A DNA stretch of 64,000 bases, taken from assembly GCA_942491955.1 (NCBI GenBank), contig CALOCV010000048.1, positions 1 to 64,000 of the forward strand, written 5' to 3'. The notes beneath the pieces were generated by a model. It was not told where the DNA came from and ran no database searches. It saw nothing but the letters and a program-made list of their open reading frames with translations. A program made the translations under genes and the position numbers. This document shows positions 50,709-59,981 of the stretch, one piece after another. Each line of letters begins with the position of its first letter. Within the stretch, counting starts at the first letter, position 1. Source of the DNA: CALOCV01 sp942491955 (lineage in GTDB: Bacteria; Chlamydiota; Chlamydiia; Chlamydiales; CALOCV01).

Positions 50709-52040
50709 ATGTTAGGCGCTCTTACAGAAAAGCTCCAAGGAGCTTTCGCCCGATTGCGGAAAAATCATCAAATTACCGAGAAAAATATCGGTGACGCGGT
50801 TCGCGAGGTGCGGATGGCTCTGCTCGATGCCGATGTCAACTATACCGTTGCCAAACACCTCATCCAACGCATCAAAGAAAAAGCTCTCGGTACCGATGTC
50901 ATTCGCTCAGTGAAAGCAAGTGAACAATTTATCAAAATCGTTCACGATGAACTTGTTGTGATGATGGGAGGGGAAGAAAAACCCTTATCCCTCGTCGGCT
51001 CTCCCCCTGTCCTTATGGTTTGTGGTTTGCAAGGCTCCGGAAAGACAACCCATTGCGTCAAACTCGCTCGCTATCTCCAAAAACAAAAAAAATGCAAAAA
51101 ACCTCTCCTCATCGCGTGTGATCTCCAACGCCCCGCAGCCATCGAACAACTCCATACCCTAGGAAAACAAGCCGATATCGCTGTGTTTAGCCAAAAAGGG
51201 GAGACCAAACCCTTGCGCGTTGCACAAGCTGGACTCGCCTTTGCAAAAACATCCCTTCACGATTTAGTCATCGTCGATACCGCCGGCCGCCTCCATATCG
51301 ACGAAGAATTGATGGAACAATTGCAATCATTAAAAAACTTCCTACAACCAAGCGAAATCCTCTTTGTCGCGAATGCAGCAACAGGACAGGATGCCGTCAA
51401 TAGCGCCGCCGCTTTTAATCAGAAAATTGCCATCACAGGCTCCATCCTCACCATGCTCGACGGAAACACCCGCGGAGGCGCCGCAATTTCGATTCGCGAA
51501 GTGACAGGACAACCTCTCAAATTCGAAGGCATCGGTGAAGGAATCGACGAGATCCAACTCTTTAACCCCCAATCCATGGCCGATCGTATCTTGGGAATGG
51601 GCGATACCATCAACCTCGTTCGTAAAGCACAAGAACACATCGACGAAGAACAAGCAAAAGACCTCGAAACGAAGCTGCGTAAAGCGACGTTTTCCTACGA
51701 CGATTACTTGAAACAACTCCAAACCGTGAAGCGAATGGGCTCTCTTAAAGGCCTTCTTAGCATGCTTCCCGGAATGGGACAAGCTCTTTCTTCGATGCCT
51801 TTTGATGAAAAAGAATTTTTCAAAACAGAGGCAATCATCCAATCCATGACCCCAAAAGAACGCGGATGCCAAATCGACCTATCCGTCCCGCGAAGAAAAC
51901 GTATCGCTCAGGGGAGTGGAACCACCATCCACGAAGTAAATAAATTAGTCAAATCCTTTGAAAAAGGGAAACAATTTTTTAAGAAAATGCCGAATGCAAA
52001 GCAATTCGAAAAGATCATGGGAGGATCTCTATGGCGTTAA
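50709..52040 (+). CDS. ffh: Signal recognition particle protein Ffh
   Basis: SRP54 GTPase delivering nascent membrane proteins to FtsY. From MLGALTEKLQGAFARLRK (443 residues): N domain; G domain with GLQGSGKTTHCVKLA (G1), CDLQRPAAIEQL, VDTAGRLHIDEELM (G3), MLDGNTRGGAA; and M domain (GLLSMLPGM, IQSMTPKERG, GSGTTIHEVNKLVKSFEKG). The M domain is somewhat compact at the end. The in-frame ATG at 50637 adds 24 non-family residues. Overlaps rpsP by 10 bases. Ffh-rpsP-trmD-rplS is the chlamydial operon order. Confidence 0.95.
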   Translation: MLGALTEKLQGAFARLRKNHQITEKNIGDAVREVRMALLDADVNYTVAKHLIQRIKEKALGTDVIRSVKASEQFIKIVHDELVVMMGGEEKPLSLVGSPPVLMVCGLQGSGKTTHCVKLARYLQKQKKCKKPLLIACDLQRPAAIEQLHTLGKQADIAVFSQKGETKPLRVAQAGLAFAKTSLHDLVIVDTAGRLHIDEELMEQLQSLKNFLQPSEILFVANAATGQDAVNSAAAFNQKIAITGSILTMLDGNTRGGAAISIREVTGQPLKFEGIGEGIDEIQLFNPQSMADRILGMGDTINLVRKAQEHIDEEQAKDLETKLRKATFSYDDYLKQLQTVKRMGSLKGLLSMLPGMGQALSSMPFDEKEFFKTEAIIQSMTPKERGCQIDLSVPRRKRIAQGSGTTIHEVNKLVKSFEKGKQFFKKMPNAKQFEKIMGGSLWR

Positions 52041-52363
52041 AAATCCGATTGCGTCAACAAGGACGTACAAATCGCCTATTCTACCGACTCGTCGTTACCG
52101 ACTCGCGCTCACCTCGCGATGGGAAATATGTCGAGACATTAGGATGGTATAATCCTCTATCAAAAGAGGAACACAATGATGTCGCTTTGAAAAATGACCG
52201 TGTCCAACATTGGATCGATCAAGGTGCTGAAATTTCTGAAAAAGCCGAAAAACTCGTTCTTCGTGCCGCACCCACAATTATCAAAGGACTCTACCAAAAA
52301 CAGATAGAAAAACGGGCAAAACTTCTTGCAAAAAAGAAAGCGCGAAAAGCTAAAAAGAACTAA
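52031..52363 (+). CDS. rpsP: 30S ribosomal protein S16
   Basis: 110 residues: KIRLRQQGRTNRLFYRLVV, TDSRSPRDGKYVETLGWYNP, DRVQHWIDQGAE; Lys-rich tail (LLAKKKARKAKKN). Starts inside the end of ffh. Part of the rpsP-trmD-rplS ribosomal operon. Confidence 0.96.
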   Translation: MALKIRLRQQGRTNRLFYRLVVTDSRSPRDGKYVETLGWYNPLSKEEHNDVALKNDRVQHWIDQGAEISEKAEKLVLRAAPTIIKGLYQKQIEKRAKLLAKKKARKAKKN

Positions 52364-52379
52364 TCATTCCTTATCCACT

Positions 52380-53060
52380 ATGCACTTTACTATCCTGTCC
52401 CTATTTCCTGAATATTTTTCCAGTCCCTTCTCTTGCAGTATCCTCGCACGGGCTCAAGAAAAGGGGCTCATCAATATATCATTGACCAATATCCGTGACT
52501 TTGCCGAAAACAAACACGCCCGCGTCGATGATCGCCCCTATGGAGGGGGGCCAGGTATGGTCTTGCAAGCCGAACCCGTTTTCCAAGCCGTTCAAAATGC
52601 CAAAAAAATGGAAGGGAAATTAATCTATTTGACACCCCAAGGGAAGCCCCTTAACGCCGATATGTGCCGCCATTATGCTCAAGAATCCCATATCATTCTT
52701 CTTGCAGGACACTATCGAGGGATCGATCAACGCGTTCTTGATGTCCTGCAACCCGAAGAGGTGTCTATGGGAGATTTTGTTCTCTCAAACGGATGCATTC
52801 CCGCTATCGCTTTTGTCGATGGCGTCTCACGCTTTATTCCCGGAGTGCTCGGAGATGAATCCTCCGCTGATACCGACTCGTTTGAACAAAATCTTCTCGA
52901 TCACCCCGTCTATACAAGACCCCCAGTATGGCAAGGACAACCCGTGCCACAACAGCTTTTAGAAGGAAATCACGAAAAAATCACCTCTTATCAACAACAA
53001 CAACGGAAAGAGAGAACACGCCTCCGTCGGCCCGATCTTTGCGTTGTAGAAGAGAAATAA
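52380..53060 (+). CDS. trmD: tRNA (guanine-37-N1)-methyltransferase TrmD
   Basis: SPOUT knot methyltransferase that makes m1G37 and prevents +1 frameshifting. From MHFTILSLFPEYF (226 residues): DDRPYGGGPGMVLQAEPV, LLAGHYRGIDQRV, EVSMGDFVLSNGCIPA (trefoil-knot SAM site), LGDESSADTDSF and RPPVWQGQPVPQQLLEGNH. The in-frame start at 52326 lies inside rpsP and is rejected. Confidence 0.95.
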   Translation: MHFTILSLFPEYFSSPFSCSILARAQEKGLINISLTNIRDFAENKHARVDDRPYGGGPGMVLQAEPVFQAVQNAKKMEGKLIYLTPQGKPLNADMCRHYAQESHIILLAGHYRGIDQRVLDVLQPEEVSMGDFVLSNGCIPAIAFVDGVSRFIPGVLGDESSADTDSFEQNLLDHPVYTRPPVWQGQPVPQQLLEGNHEKITSYQQQQRKERTRLRRPDLCVVEEK

Positions 53061-53115
53061 ATCACATGGATTATACGGAACCTATGCAAAACTTGTTTCC
53101 GTATAAAAGGAGAAA

Positions 53116-53619
53116 ATGATGACAAAGCATAAGCTCATCCAAGAATTGGAAAAACCCCAACAAAAGAAAAATCTTCCCGATTTTCGCGTAGGGGATACCG
53201 TTCGCATACATACGCGAATCATCGAAGGACAAAAGGAACGAATCCAAGTCTTCACAGGGACAATCATCGCTCGAAAAGGAGGAGGCTTGTCCGAAACATT
53301 TTCCGTCCACCGCGTTGCCTACGGCGAAGGAATGGAAAGAGTTTTCCTCCTTCATAGCCCAAGGATTGCAAAAATCGAAGTCATGAAGCATGGAGATGTT
53401 CGACGTAGCAAACTCTACCACCTTCGCGGAACCTTTGGTAAGAAAGCAAAAGTACGCGCCCTAATCGGTGGAAGAAAAAAAATCGTTCGGCCAGAAGAAA
53501 CAACGGAAGAAGTTCTCGAAGAAATGAATGCAGTCGATGCTATCGAAACAAAAACGCCTCTTGAGTCGGCAAAAGAAGAAAATGTCGAACTTCAAGAAAT
53601 GCAAGATGAACGATCTTGA
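53116..53619 (+). CDS. rplS: 50S ribosomal protein L19 with an acidic C-terminal extension
   Basis: The first ~118 residues are standard L19 (DFRVGDTVRIHTRIIEGQKE, RIQVFTGTIIARKGGG, ERVFLLHSPRIAKIEV, AKLYHLRG-type end KLYHLRGTFGKKAK). About 45 further residues (IVRPEETTEEVLEEMNAVDA onward) are acidic and not part of the usual protein. AAAAGGAGA precedes the ATG. rnhB starts inside the extension's last codons. Confidence 0.94.
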   Translation: MMTKHKLIQELEKPQQKKNLPDFRVGDTVRIHTRIIEGQKERIQVFTGTIIARKGGGLSETFSVHRVAYGEGMERVFLLHSPRIAKIEVMKHGDVRRSKLYHLRGTFGKKAKVRALIGGRKKIVRPEETTEEVLEEMNAVDAIETKTPLESAKEENVELQEMQDERS

Positions 53620-54238
53620 TCAGAAAGAACGCGATCGACTCGATACCATCACCGAGTTTGAGAGAGAAGCTGGCAAACAAGGCTATACCCTTGTTGCTGG
53701 AATCGACGAAGCGGGACGGGGCCCTCTCGCAGGCCCTGTCGTTGCTGCCGCTTGCCTCTCCCTCTCTTCCAACCTTCTTCCAGGTGTGAATGATAGCAAA
53801 AAATTAACGCCAATAAAACGCCAAAACCTCTTCCAAAAAATGCAAGCCGATCCCTACCTTGTCATAGGTATCGGCATTGTAGAACAAAATGAAATCGACC
53901 GTATCAATATCCTCGAAGCCACAAAACAAGCCATGGCACTCGCTGTCGATGATTTAAAACAACAACCTGATTATCTCCTTATCGATGGCATGTCACTAGA
54001 TATTAAGAGAATTCCTTGTCAAAAAATCATTCGAGGCGATCAACGCTCCTACCTCATCGCCTTGGCCTCCATTGCTGCTAAAGAAACTAGAGACGCGCTC
54101 ATGCTCGAATGGGATAAACTCTGGCCCGAATACGGTTTTGCAAGACATAAAGGATACGGAACACGCGAACATATCCAAGCACTCCACCAATACGGCCCCT
54201 GCCCCCTCCATCGCCGCTCTTTCGCCCCATGTCAGTAA
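53606..54238 (+). CDS. rnhB: Ribonuclease HII
   Basis: Removes ribonucleotides and RNA primers from RNA-DNA hybrids. From MNDLDQKERDRLDT (210 residues): AGIDEAGRGPLAGPVVAAA (catalytic Asp-Glu), GVNDSKKLTP, DYLLIDGM (Asp), IASIAAKETRD and YGFARHKGYGT. The longer frame from 53528 lies within rplS. Overlaps rplS by 14 bases. Confidence 0.94.
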   Translation: MNDLDQKERDRLDTITEFEREAGKQGYTLVAGIDEAGRGPLAGPVVAAACLSLSSNLLPGVNDSKKLTPIKRQNLFQKMQADPYLVIGIGIVEQNEIDRINILEATKQAMALAVDDLKQQPDYLLIDGMSLDIKRIPCQKIIRGDQRSYLIALASIAAKETRDALMLEWDKLWPEYGFARHKGYGTREHIQALHQYGPCPLHRRSFAPCQ

Positions 54239-54264
54239 CGTTGTCATCACAACCCTTCCACTTC

Positions 54265-54293
54265 TTGTTTTTTGGTGGATTTTTTGCTAAGAT
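54265..54293 (+). promoter_or_regulatory. Candidate promoter of the Inc-like gene at 54345
   Basis: TTGTTT (54265-54270), 17-base spacer, TAAGAT (54288-54293); 51 bases before the ATG. Same TTGTTT/TAAGAT pair as ahead of rpmE. Confidence 0.5.
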
Positions 54294-54344
54294 GAATCCT
54301 CATAGGACTGTTTTGGTCCTGTGCTCAAGCTAAAAGGAATGCGT

Positions 54345-54953
54345 ATGAGCTTTGTCCATAATGGGATTTCTTCTGTTGGGAAATTAGCTGTCGAAGGGAT
54401 GGCGAATATCGGTACAAGAGAGAAAGAAAAAATTGAAATTACCCTTCTTAATGCTGCACTTAACAAAAAAATTTATGGTGCGATAATTACGATTGTCGCT
54501 TTAGCAACAACCATTTTACTCCTTCCCCTACTCCTTAAAGGAACCGCATTAGGTACCCTTTTAAGTATCGGAATTCTTACCGTCGACCTCTCTCTTTTTG
54601 TTGTTGGCTTCGATTTGTTCAAGATGGGAATGAATATCGCTCAATTTGCCGCAAGTGAAAAGAAAAAGGCCTCGTGCTTTATCAAAAATAATGAAGGATA
54701 TTACCAACGATCCAAAGTCAAAGAACAGGAAAGCCGTTGCGAAAATCGACGATGGAACTACTACACAAAAGGTACGCTCTTTTTACAGCATATCGTTCAC
54801 TACTACCTAACAAAAACAATGCCCCACTCTCCTTCACCACAACCAAACGTAAATGTTCCTCCATCCGAACAAGATAATATCCCCCCCCGAACAGATACCC
54901 CAATGGCAACAATTTTGGAGAAGTGTCCAAAATTGGACAAATCGACCGGCTAA
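54345..54953 (+). CDS. Inc-like protein with a bilobed hydrophobic domain
   Basis: 202 residues from MSFVHNGISS (AAAGGA seven bases upstream). Charged N-terminus, then a bilobed hydrophobic region (~46-102: IYGAIITIVALATTILLLP, then LLSIGILTVDLSLFVVGFDL), and a C-terminal tail with a proline-rich stretch (HSPSPQPNVNVPPSEQD). Typical of inclusion membrane proteins. Inserted between rnhB and yicC, which are otherwise housekeeping. Function unknown. Confidence 0.6.
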   Translation: MSFVHNGISSVGKLAVEGMANIGTREKEKIEITLLNAALNKKIYGAIITIVALATTILLLPLLLKGTALGTLLSIGILTVDLSLFVVGFDLFKMGMNIAQFAASEKKKASCFIKNNEGYYQRSKVKEQESRCENRRWNYYTKGTLFLQHIVHYYLTKTMPHSPSPQPNVNVPPSEQDNIPPRTDTPMATILEKCPKLDKSTG

Positions 54954-55028
54954 TACTCCAATATAGCCCCCCCCCCTCCATCTCTTTACCAGGCACACTA
55001 AACCAAGCCTTCAATTTGTTTGTGTATG

Positions 55029-55057
55029 TATTGACATCTATAGAAGAATTTATTACC
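55029..55057 (+). promoter_or_regulatory. Candidate promoter of yicC-gmk
   Basis: Consensus TTGACA (55029-55034), 17-base spacer, weak TACCCT (55052-55057), about 32 bases ahead of the yicC start. Confidence 0.4.
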
Positions 55058-55088
55058 CTATTATTTTTTATGATTGGACCGGTAACCT

Positions 55089-55973
55089 ATGTGCAAGAGC
55101 ATGACCGCCTGCGGTCAAGCATCCAAAGAGACTCCCCAAGGTCGGTTCACGATGATTCTTCAGTCCGTCAATCGGAAATGTCTCGATTTTCAATTTTCTC
55201 TCCCCCCTACCTTCACATCCATCGAAATGGATATTAGGAAGAAAATCGCAAAAAAAGTTTCCCGCGGCCATATCACCCTCTTCATCGACGCACCTTGTGC
55301 TCTCCTCTCCGCAACCCGGTTGACTCCCAATACCTGCTTTGCACAACAATATTACAACGGCTGGAAACAAGTTGCAGAAAACCTAAACCTTACCTTCTCT
55401 CCAGAAATTTTTTGGAGCGCACTCGCACGCCAAGAAGAACTCTTCTTCTTTCAAGAAGGAGACCACATGGAACAAGGTCAGGAAACGCTTTTACAACTCG
55501 TCGATATCGCCTTGGAAGATCTCCTCGTTATGAAAGAAAAAGAAGGCGCCTACCTCTGCCAAGACCTCTCTTCTCGACTCAAAATAATCAAACAGTTTGT
55601 TTCCCAGGTACAAGAGCTTTCCCACTCCGTAAAAGAAGACTATCGCAATCGCATCGCATCAAAATTACAGGAAATGACCACCTCCCTCGAAAGTTGTCAG
55701 GAAAATTTTTTGCGCGAAATCATCCTCTATGTCGAAAAAAGCTCGATCGAAGAAGAACTCGTCCGCCTCTCCTCTCATATCCTCCAATTCGATGCCATCC
55801 TCTCTAATCCATCCACAACCTGCGGAGAACGTCTCGATTTTCTCCTACAAGAAATGCATCGAGAATGGACCACCATCGGTTCAAAATCAACCGATGCAAA
55901 TTTAAGCCATACCGTTGTCGATGCAAAAGTAGAACTCAGAAGAATGCGAGAACAAGTACAAAACGTGGAGTGA
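55089..55973 (+). CDS. yicC: YicC-family endoribonuclease
   Basis: 294 residues with the YicC N-terminus (KSMTACGQAS, SVNRKCLDFQFSLP, VSRGHITLFIDA) and the DUF1732 C-terminal block (LLQEMHREWTTIGSKSTDANL, VDAKVELRRMREQVQNVE). YicC proteins are metal-dependent endoribonucleases that affect small-RNA turnover. yicC followed by gmk is a common bacterial pairing; the gap here is 3 bases. Confidence 0.9.
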   Translation: MCKSMTACGQASKETPQGRFTMILQSVNRKCLDFQFSLPPTFTSIEMDIRKKIAKKVSRGHITLFIDAPCALLSATRLTPNTCFAQQYYNGWKQVAENLNLTFSPEIFWSALARQEELFFFQEGDHMEQGQETLLQLVDIALEDLLVMKEKEGAYLCQDLSSRLKIIKQFVSQVQELSHSVKEDYRNRIASKLQEMTTSLESCQENFLREIILYVEKSSIEEELVRLSSHILQFDAILSNPSTTCGERLDFLLQEMHREWTTIGSKSTDANLSHTVVDAKVELRRMREQVQNVE

Positions 55974-55976
55974 CCT

Positions 55977-56585
55977 TTGCAAAAAATTTTGGGAAATCGA
56001 TCAAAAGGATTGCTCTTCATTGTGAGTGCTCCAGCAGGAACAGGAAAGACCACGCTCGTACAACGGTTACTCAGTGAATTTCCTTCTATCGCACGTACCA
56101 TAACAGCAACAACAAGAACCCCAAGACCCGGAGAACGAGATGGAATTGACTATTTCTTCCTATCAAAAGATGCATTCACAAAGAAAGTCGAAATAGGAGA
56201 AATGTTGGAACACGTCACTCTTTACGAAACCCTCTACGGTAGCCTTTATGACGATGTCATCACAAAACAAAATGAAGGGAAACACGTCATTCTCGTTATT
56301 GATACCCAAGGCGCTCGTAACGTGCGAAAACGTCTCCCCGTTATCTCCATCATGATCGTTCCACCCTCTCTAGAGATACTCCAACAACGACTCCAACATC
56401 GACAAACAGAAACCTCCGAAAAACAAAAAGAACGATGGGAATGGGCAAAAAAAGAACTCACTTGTCAAGGTGAATACGATTACGTCGTTCTCAATGATGA
56501 TCTCGATGTCGCTTATGATATCTTGCGTAGCATTTTTATCGCTGAAGCATGCAAAACAACTACCCAACAGGAGAAATCTTTATGA
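55977..56585 (+). CDS. gmk: Guanylate kinase
   Basis: Phosphorylates GMP to GDP. 202 residues: P-loop VSAPAGTGKTTLVQRLL, TATTRTPRPGERDGIDYFFLS (GMP site), LYGSLYDDV, DTQGARNVRK. TTG start three bases after the yicC stop, with GGAG upstream. The C-terminus overlaps the next gene's start by a few bases. Confidence 0.94.
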   Translation: MQKILGNRSKGLLFIVSAPAGTGKTTLVQRLLSEFPSIARTITATTRTPRPGERDGIDYFFLSKDAFTKKVEIGEMLEHVTLYETLYGSLYDDVITKQNEGKHVILVIDTQGARNVRKRLPVISIMIVPPSLEILQQRLQHRQTETSEKQKERWEWAKKELTCQGEYDYVVLNDDLDVAYDILRSIFIAEACKTTTQQEKSL

Positions 56586-56794
56586 TGAAAATCTTTCAAC
56601 AACTCACTAAGGAGAAAATCCTTAAACAAAATCCAAAAAATCCTTTTGAAATCGTTAACGACCTCATCGCACGAACAGAAGCAATGATTCGAAGCGGGAA
56701 AGAAGTTTCTACCATCGAAAATATCCCCACTTGGATTTTGGAAAAATTTCTGGAAGAACAAGAAGCAGACGAGATCCAACGTGGAGTACACTGA
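56582..56794 (+). CDS. Conserved small chlamydial protein between gmk and metG
   Basis: 70 residues from MMKIFQQLTKEKIL, with GGAGA upstream. NPFEIVNDLIARTEAMIRSG has a faint resemblance to the RNA-polymerase omega subunit (NRFDLVLLAARRARQL), and its position equals CT031 of C. trachomatis. Function unassigned; an omega-like role is a guess. Confidence 0.6.
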   Translation: MMKIFQQLTKEKILKQNPKNPFEIVNDLIARTEAMIRSGKEVSTIENIPTWILEKFLEEQEADEIQRGVH

Positions 56795-57383
56795 TCCATG
56801 GACCGTAATCCTCTTTTCTTTGGCGATCTTTGCCGTTTTAGGAGGATTGGCTTTTCTTTTCTGGTTCTTTACCTGGGTCCTATCACAACCCTCAAGCCCT
56901 AGCCCCTATAGCGGTAACCTACTGCGACCAGCTAAAGATCTCTCTCTCTTTTATAAAGTCAAAATACTAGAATACCTCGAATCAATCCAAGATTATGACA
57001 ATCAAAAATTTCCCTTTGATAAAGCCTCCTACTGTCGAGATACTCTGCGCCTCTTTCCAAATAGTACCACCTGGTATGGTGCCATCCAAGTCGATTGGAC
57101 GTTCCTGCAAAAGCGGTTTCCTGGAAACTATGTCTCCTGGGGGAGCCTGAATGAAAAACAAAAGGGAGCTCTATTAGAAATTCATGGAAGCCTTCGCGGT
57201 TTCCAAACAGCACAATCCAGTCCCGAATCCTCACCACGACTCATCGCACCAGAATACGCTTTCCTCAAACCAGGACCTCTCTATGTCGATCTCGATACAA
57301 AAATTGTCCTTGGATGGAAACTCGTCCCCGATACGGAAATGGAGGTCCTTATTGTCCAAAAACCTCCTCGCCACACGGAATAA
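56781..57383 (+). CDS. Hypothetical protein with one N-terminal membrane helix
   Basis: 200 residues from a GTG overlapping the previous gene's end. One N-terminal membrane segment (VILFSLAIFAVLGGLAFLFW), then a soluble domain with WYGAIQVDWTFLQKRFPGN and DLDTKIVLGWKLVPDTEMEV. No family recognised. In an operon with gmk and metG. Confidence 0.65.
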   Translation: MEYTDPWTVILFSLAIFAVLGGLAFLFWFFTWVLSQPSSPSPYSGNLLRPAKDLSLFYKVKILEYLESIQDYDNQKFPFDKASYCRDTLRLFPNSTTWYGAIQVDWTFLQKRFPGNYVSWGSLNEKQKGALLEIHGSLRGFQTAQSSPESSPRLIAPEYAFLKPGPLYVDLDTKIVLGWKLVPDTEMEVLIVQKPPRHTE

Positions 57384-57388
57384 AATCG

Positions 57389-59076
57389 ATGAAAAAAATT
57401 CTTATTACTTCTGCTCTTCCCTATGCCAATGGCCCCCTCCATTTCGGCCATATCGCTGGCGCCTACCTCCCCGGTGATTGCTACGCCCGCTTCCAACGCA
57501 TGCAAGGAAATGATGTTCTCTATATATGTGGCTCAGACGAATATGGCGTAGCCATTACTCTTAGTGCAGAACAAGCCCATCGTACCCCAAAAGAACACGT
57601 CGATATCTTCCATACAATCAATAAAAATCTCTTTCAAAAGCTCCTCTTCTCTTTCGACCACTACTCCCGAACAACCTGTTCTACACATGCCCCACTTGTC
57701 CAACAATTCTTTCTCGACCTCCTAGAAAATGGCTACATCGAAGAACGTATTACCAATCAACTCTACTCAGAACAAGATCATCGCTTCCTCGCAGATCGCT
57801 ATGTCGAAGGGACCTGCCCAAATTGCGCTTACGAAAAAGCAAGAGGCGATGAATGCCCCTCCTGTGGACATAGCTACGAAGCCACCGACCTCCTTCACCC
57901 TAAATCCAAACTCACCGGCGCCCCTCTTGTCAAAAAACCTACAAAACATTGGTTCCTCCTCCTCGATCAGTTTAAAGAACGCCTCCACTCTTGGATCACG
58001 ACAAAACAGTGGAAACCTAATGTCATGGCCTTCATCGAAGGTTATATCAATCAAATGCATGCACGCGCCATCACCCGCGACTCCGATTGGGGCGTCCCCG
58101 TCCCCCTACCCAATACCGAAGGAAAAGTGCTCTACGTCTGGTTCGATGCCCCCATCGGCTACATCTCCGCAACCCAAGAATGGGCCCAACAACAACAAAA
58201 ACCTAACCTATGGGAAAAATATTGGCTCGATCCCAATACTCTCCTCGTCCACTTCATCGGAAAAGATAATATCCCCTTCCACGCAACCATCTTCCCCACG
58301 ATGATCATGGGACAAAATCAACCCTACCACCTCGTCGATGAACTTCCCGCTAACGAATTCTTCCACTACGAAGGAAAGAAATTTAGCAAGTCCGAAGGCT
58401 GGACCATCGACCTCGATACCTTTTTCCAACACTATTCCGCCGATCAAATACGCTATACCATCGCTGCTAATGCCCCAGAAACAGCCGATGCAGAATTCAC
58501 CTGGAAAGACTTTCAAATGCGATGCAATACCGAACTCCTAGGAAAACTCGGGAATTTTATCCACCGTACCCTCGTCTTCGCACAAAAACAATGCCAAGGT
58601 ACCATCCCACCCCCCTCCACCCTCAAACCTATCGATACCGCCTTCCAACAAAAACAACTCCACCTCTCTCAAGAAATTACCCAAGCCTATCAACATTTTC
58701 ACCTACGCAAAGCAACACACAAAATCATGGAACTCGCCCAAGAAGGAAATATCTACTTCAACGAAAAAGCCCCATGGAAAGATGCTAAAGACCCCTCCCT
58801 CTACCCCCACTTGCAAACCACCATCCACCTATCCCTCCAATGTATCAAACTACTCGCTATCGCCTCCTCCCCCATCATCCCCCACACAGCACAACAAATC
58901 TGGGAACAACTCGGCTTCTCCCCTCCCCCACTCGATCAACAACATACCCACACCCTCATCTCCACCCCACTCCCCCCCCTACAACAAATCCTTCCCCTCC
59001 AATACCCCTCTTCCGTAAAATCGAAGACGAAGAAATCTACGCCCAACTCACAAAACTCGGTAAGACCAGAGTCTGA
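57389..59076 (+). CDS. metG: Methionyl-tRNA synthetase, C-terminal frameshift
   Basis: Class I synthetase. HFGH motif in ANGPLHFGHIAGAYLPGD, a two-pair zinc knuckle (CPNCAYEKARGDECPSC), and KKFSKSEGW (KMSKS-like). From MKKILITSALPYANG. The frame as read runs past 59006 into the downstream repeats to 59335, but the -1 frame there gives the family's normal end (LFRKIEDEEIYAQLTKLG to KTRV, stop 59074-59076); a missing C in CCCC at 59005-59008 restores a 562-residue protein. The tail read from the repeats is artificial. Confidence 0.92.
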
Positions 59077-59541
59077 GCTGTTTTTTTTTTTTTTGTTGTT
59101 GTTGTTGTTGGGGCTCCGCCCCAAACCCCGCTGGGGAGCATGGCTCCCAGACCCCTGCGGCTGCTGCGCAGCCTTCCCTCTGCCCTTCGCTTTTGACGTT
59201 CGTTCTTGTTACGGCTTCTTCATTTTTTTTTCGAGAAAGCTATCGCTTTCTCGAAAGAACGCCATCGCACGAACGTGCCGTTCGCGCGATAAGCCTCTCC
59301 CTTCGGTCGAGCGGTTGAAGTTTTTTAACGGCTAAATACACAAAATTTTACTTTCTTGAATACGTTCATATACGAATCTGCAACTCCACTCGGCCGCAAG
59401 GCCGAGCTTATCGAAGGAAACTTTGGCACTTGTGCCAAAGTTTTCTATAGTTTATAGGATTTTTAGTTTGGGAGAGATTTTTCTTTTTGGAAAAAAGAGT
59501 AAGGTTCCTAGTCATTCTATTTAATCAACTAAAGGAACACT
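59077..59541. repeat. Repeat field downstream of metG
   Basis: No gene. Successive palindromic words (GGGGCTCCGCCCC, GGGGAGCATGGCTCCC, GGCTGCTGCGCAGCC, CGAGAAAGCTATCGCTTTCTCG, GCACGAACGTGCCGTTCGCGC, GGCCGCAAGGCC, TTTGGCACTTGTGCCAAA). 59233-59445 is the first copy of the 213-bp direct repeat; 59445 is also the left end of the CTATAGTTTATAGG element. Confidence 0.7.
59233..59445. repeat. 213-bp direct repeat, copy 1
   Basis: Identical to 59769-59981 apart from one base (GAGCTTATCG against GAGCATATCG). Starts GAGAAAGCTATCGC and ends GTGCCAAAGTTTTC. Confidence 0.9.
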
Positions 59542-59767
59542 ATGAACCTACTCAAACCTTTATTTCAGATATTCGATTCGTGGAGAGATGCTTTTTGCAA
59601 AGAAGAAGCTTTTATTCGAGCTAAAGAACTCGCCATCTGCAGTGATGCCGGCAGGGCCGGCATCTACCACAGCGGAGGCCAAGGCCTCCGCACTTCACAT
59701 TGAAGCCTCTTTCAACCATTTTTTCTCAAAACACCCCATGGACAACGCGAAAACCTATAAACTATAG
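59445..59767. repeat. Inverted-repeat element CTATAGTTTATAGG, copy 2
   Basis: Bounded by CTATAGTTTATAGG (59445-59458) and its complement (59754-59767). Its right half (from 59644) matches the element at 30321-30444. Flanked on both sides by the 213-bp direct repeat. Confidence 0.7.
59542..59703 (+). pseudogene. Transposase N-terminal fragment
   Basis: AAAGGAAC and ATG at 59542 open a 53-codon frame, MNLLKPLFQIFDSWRDAFCK then EEAFIRAKELAIC, resembling the first residues of IS4/IS701-type DDE transposases; the frame then enters the GATGCCGGCAGGGC palindromes and stops. The catalytic core is absent. It may mark the parental element of the CTATAGTTTATAGG repeats. Confidence 0.4.
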
Positions 59768-59768
59768 G

Positions 59769-59981
59769 GAGAAAGCTATCGCTTTCTCGAAAGAACGCCA
59801 TCGCACGAACGTGCCGTTCGCGCGATAAGCCTCTCCCTTCGGTCGAGCGGTTGAAGTTTTTTAACGGCTAAATACACAAAATTTTACTTTCTTGAATACG
59901 TTCATATACGAATCTGCAACTCCACTCGGCCGCAAGGCCGAGCATATCGAAGGAAACTTTGGCACTTGTGCCAAAGTTTTC
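59769..59981. repeat. 213-bp direct repeat, copy 2
   Basis: Offset 536 bases from copy 1. Contains GAGAAAGCTATCGCTTTCTC, GCACGAACGTGCCGTTCGCGC, CTCTCCCTTCGGTCGAGCGG and TTTGGCACTTGTGCCAAA palindromes. Confidence 0.9.

Noticed and set aside
59077..59335. Hydrophobic, Phe/Leu-rich C-terminus of the methionyl-tRNA synthetase
   Set aside because: It is encoded by downstream repeats after a frame shift at a C run; the true end is at 59076.
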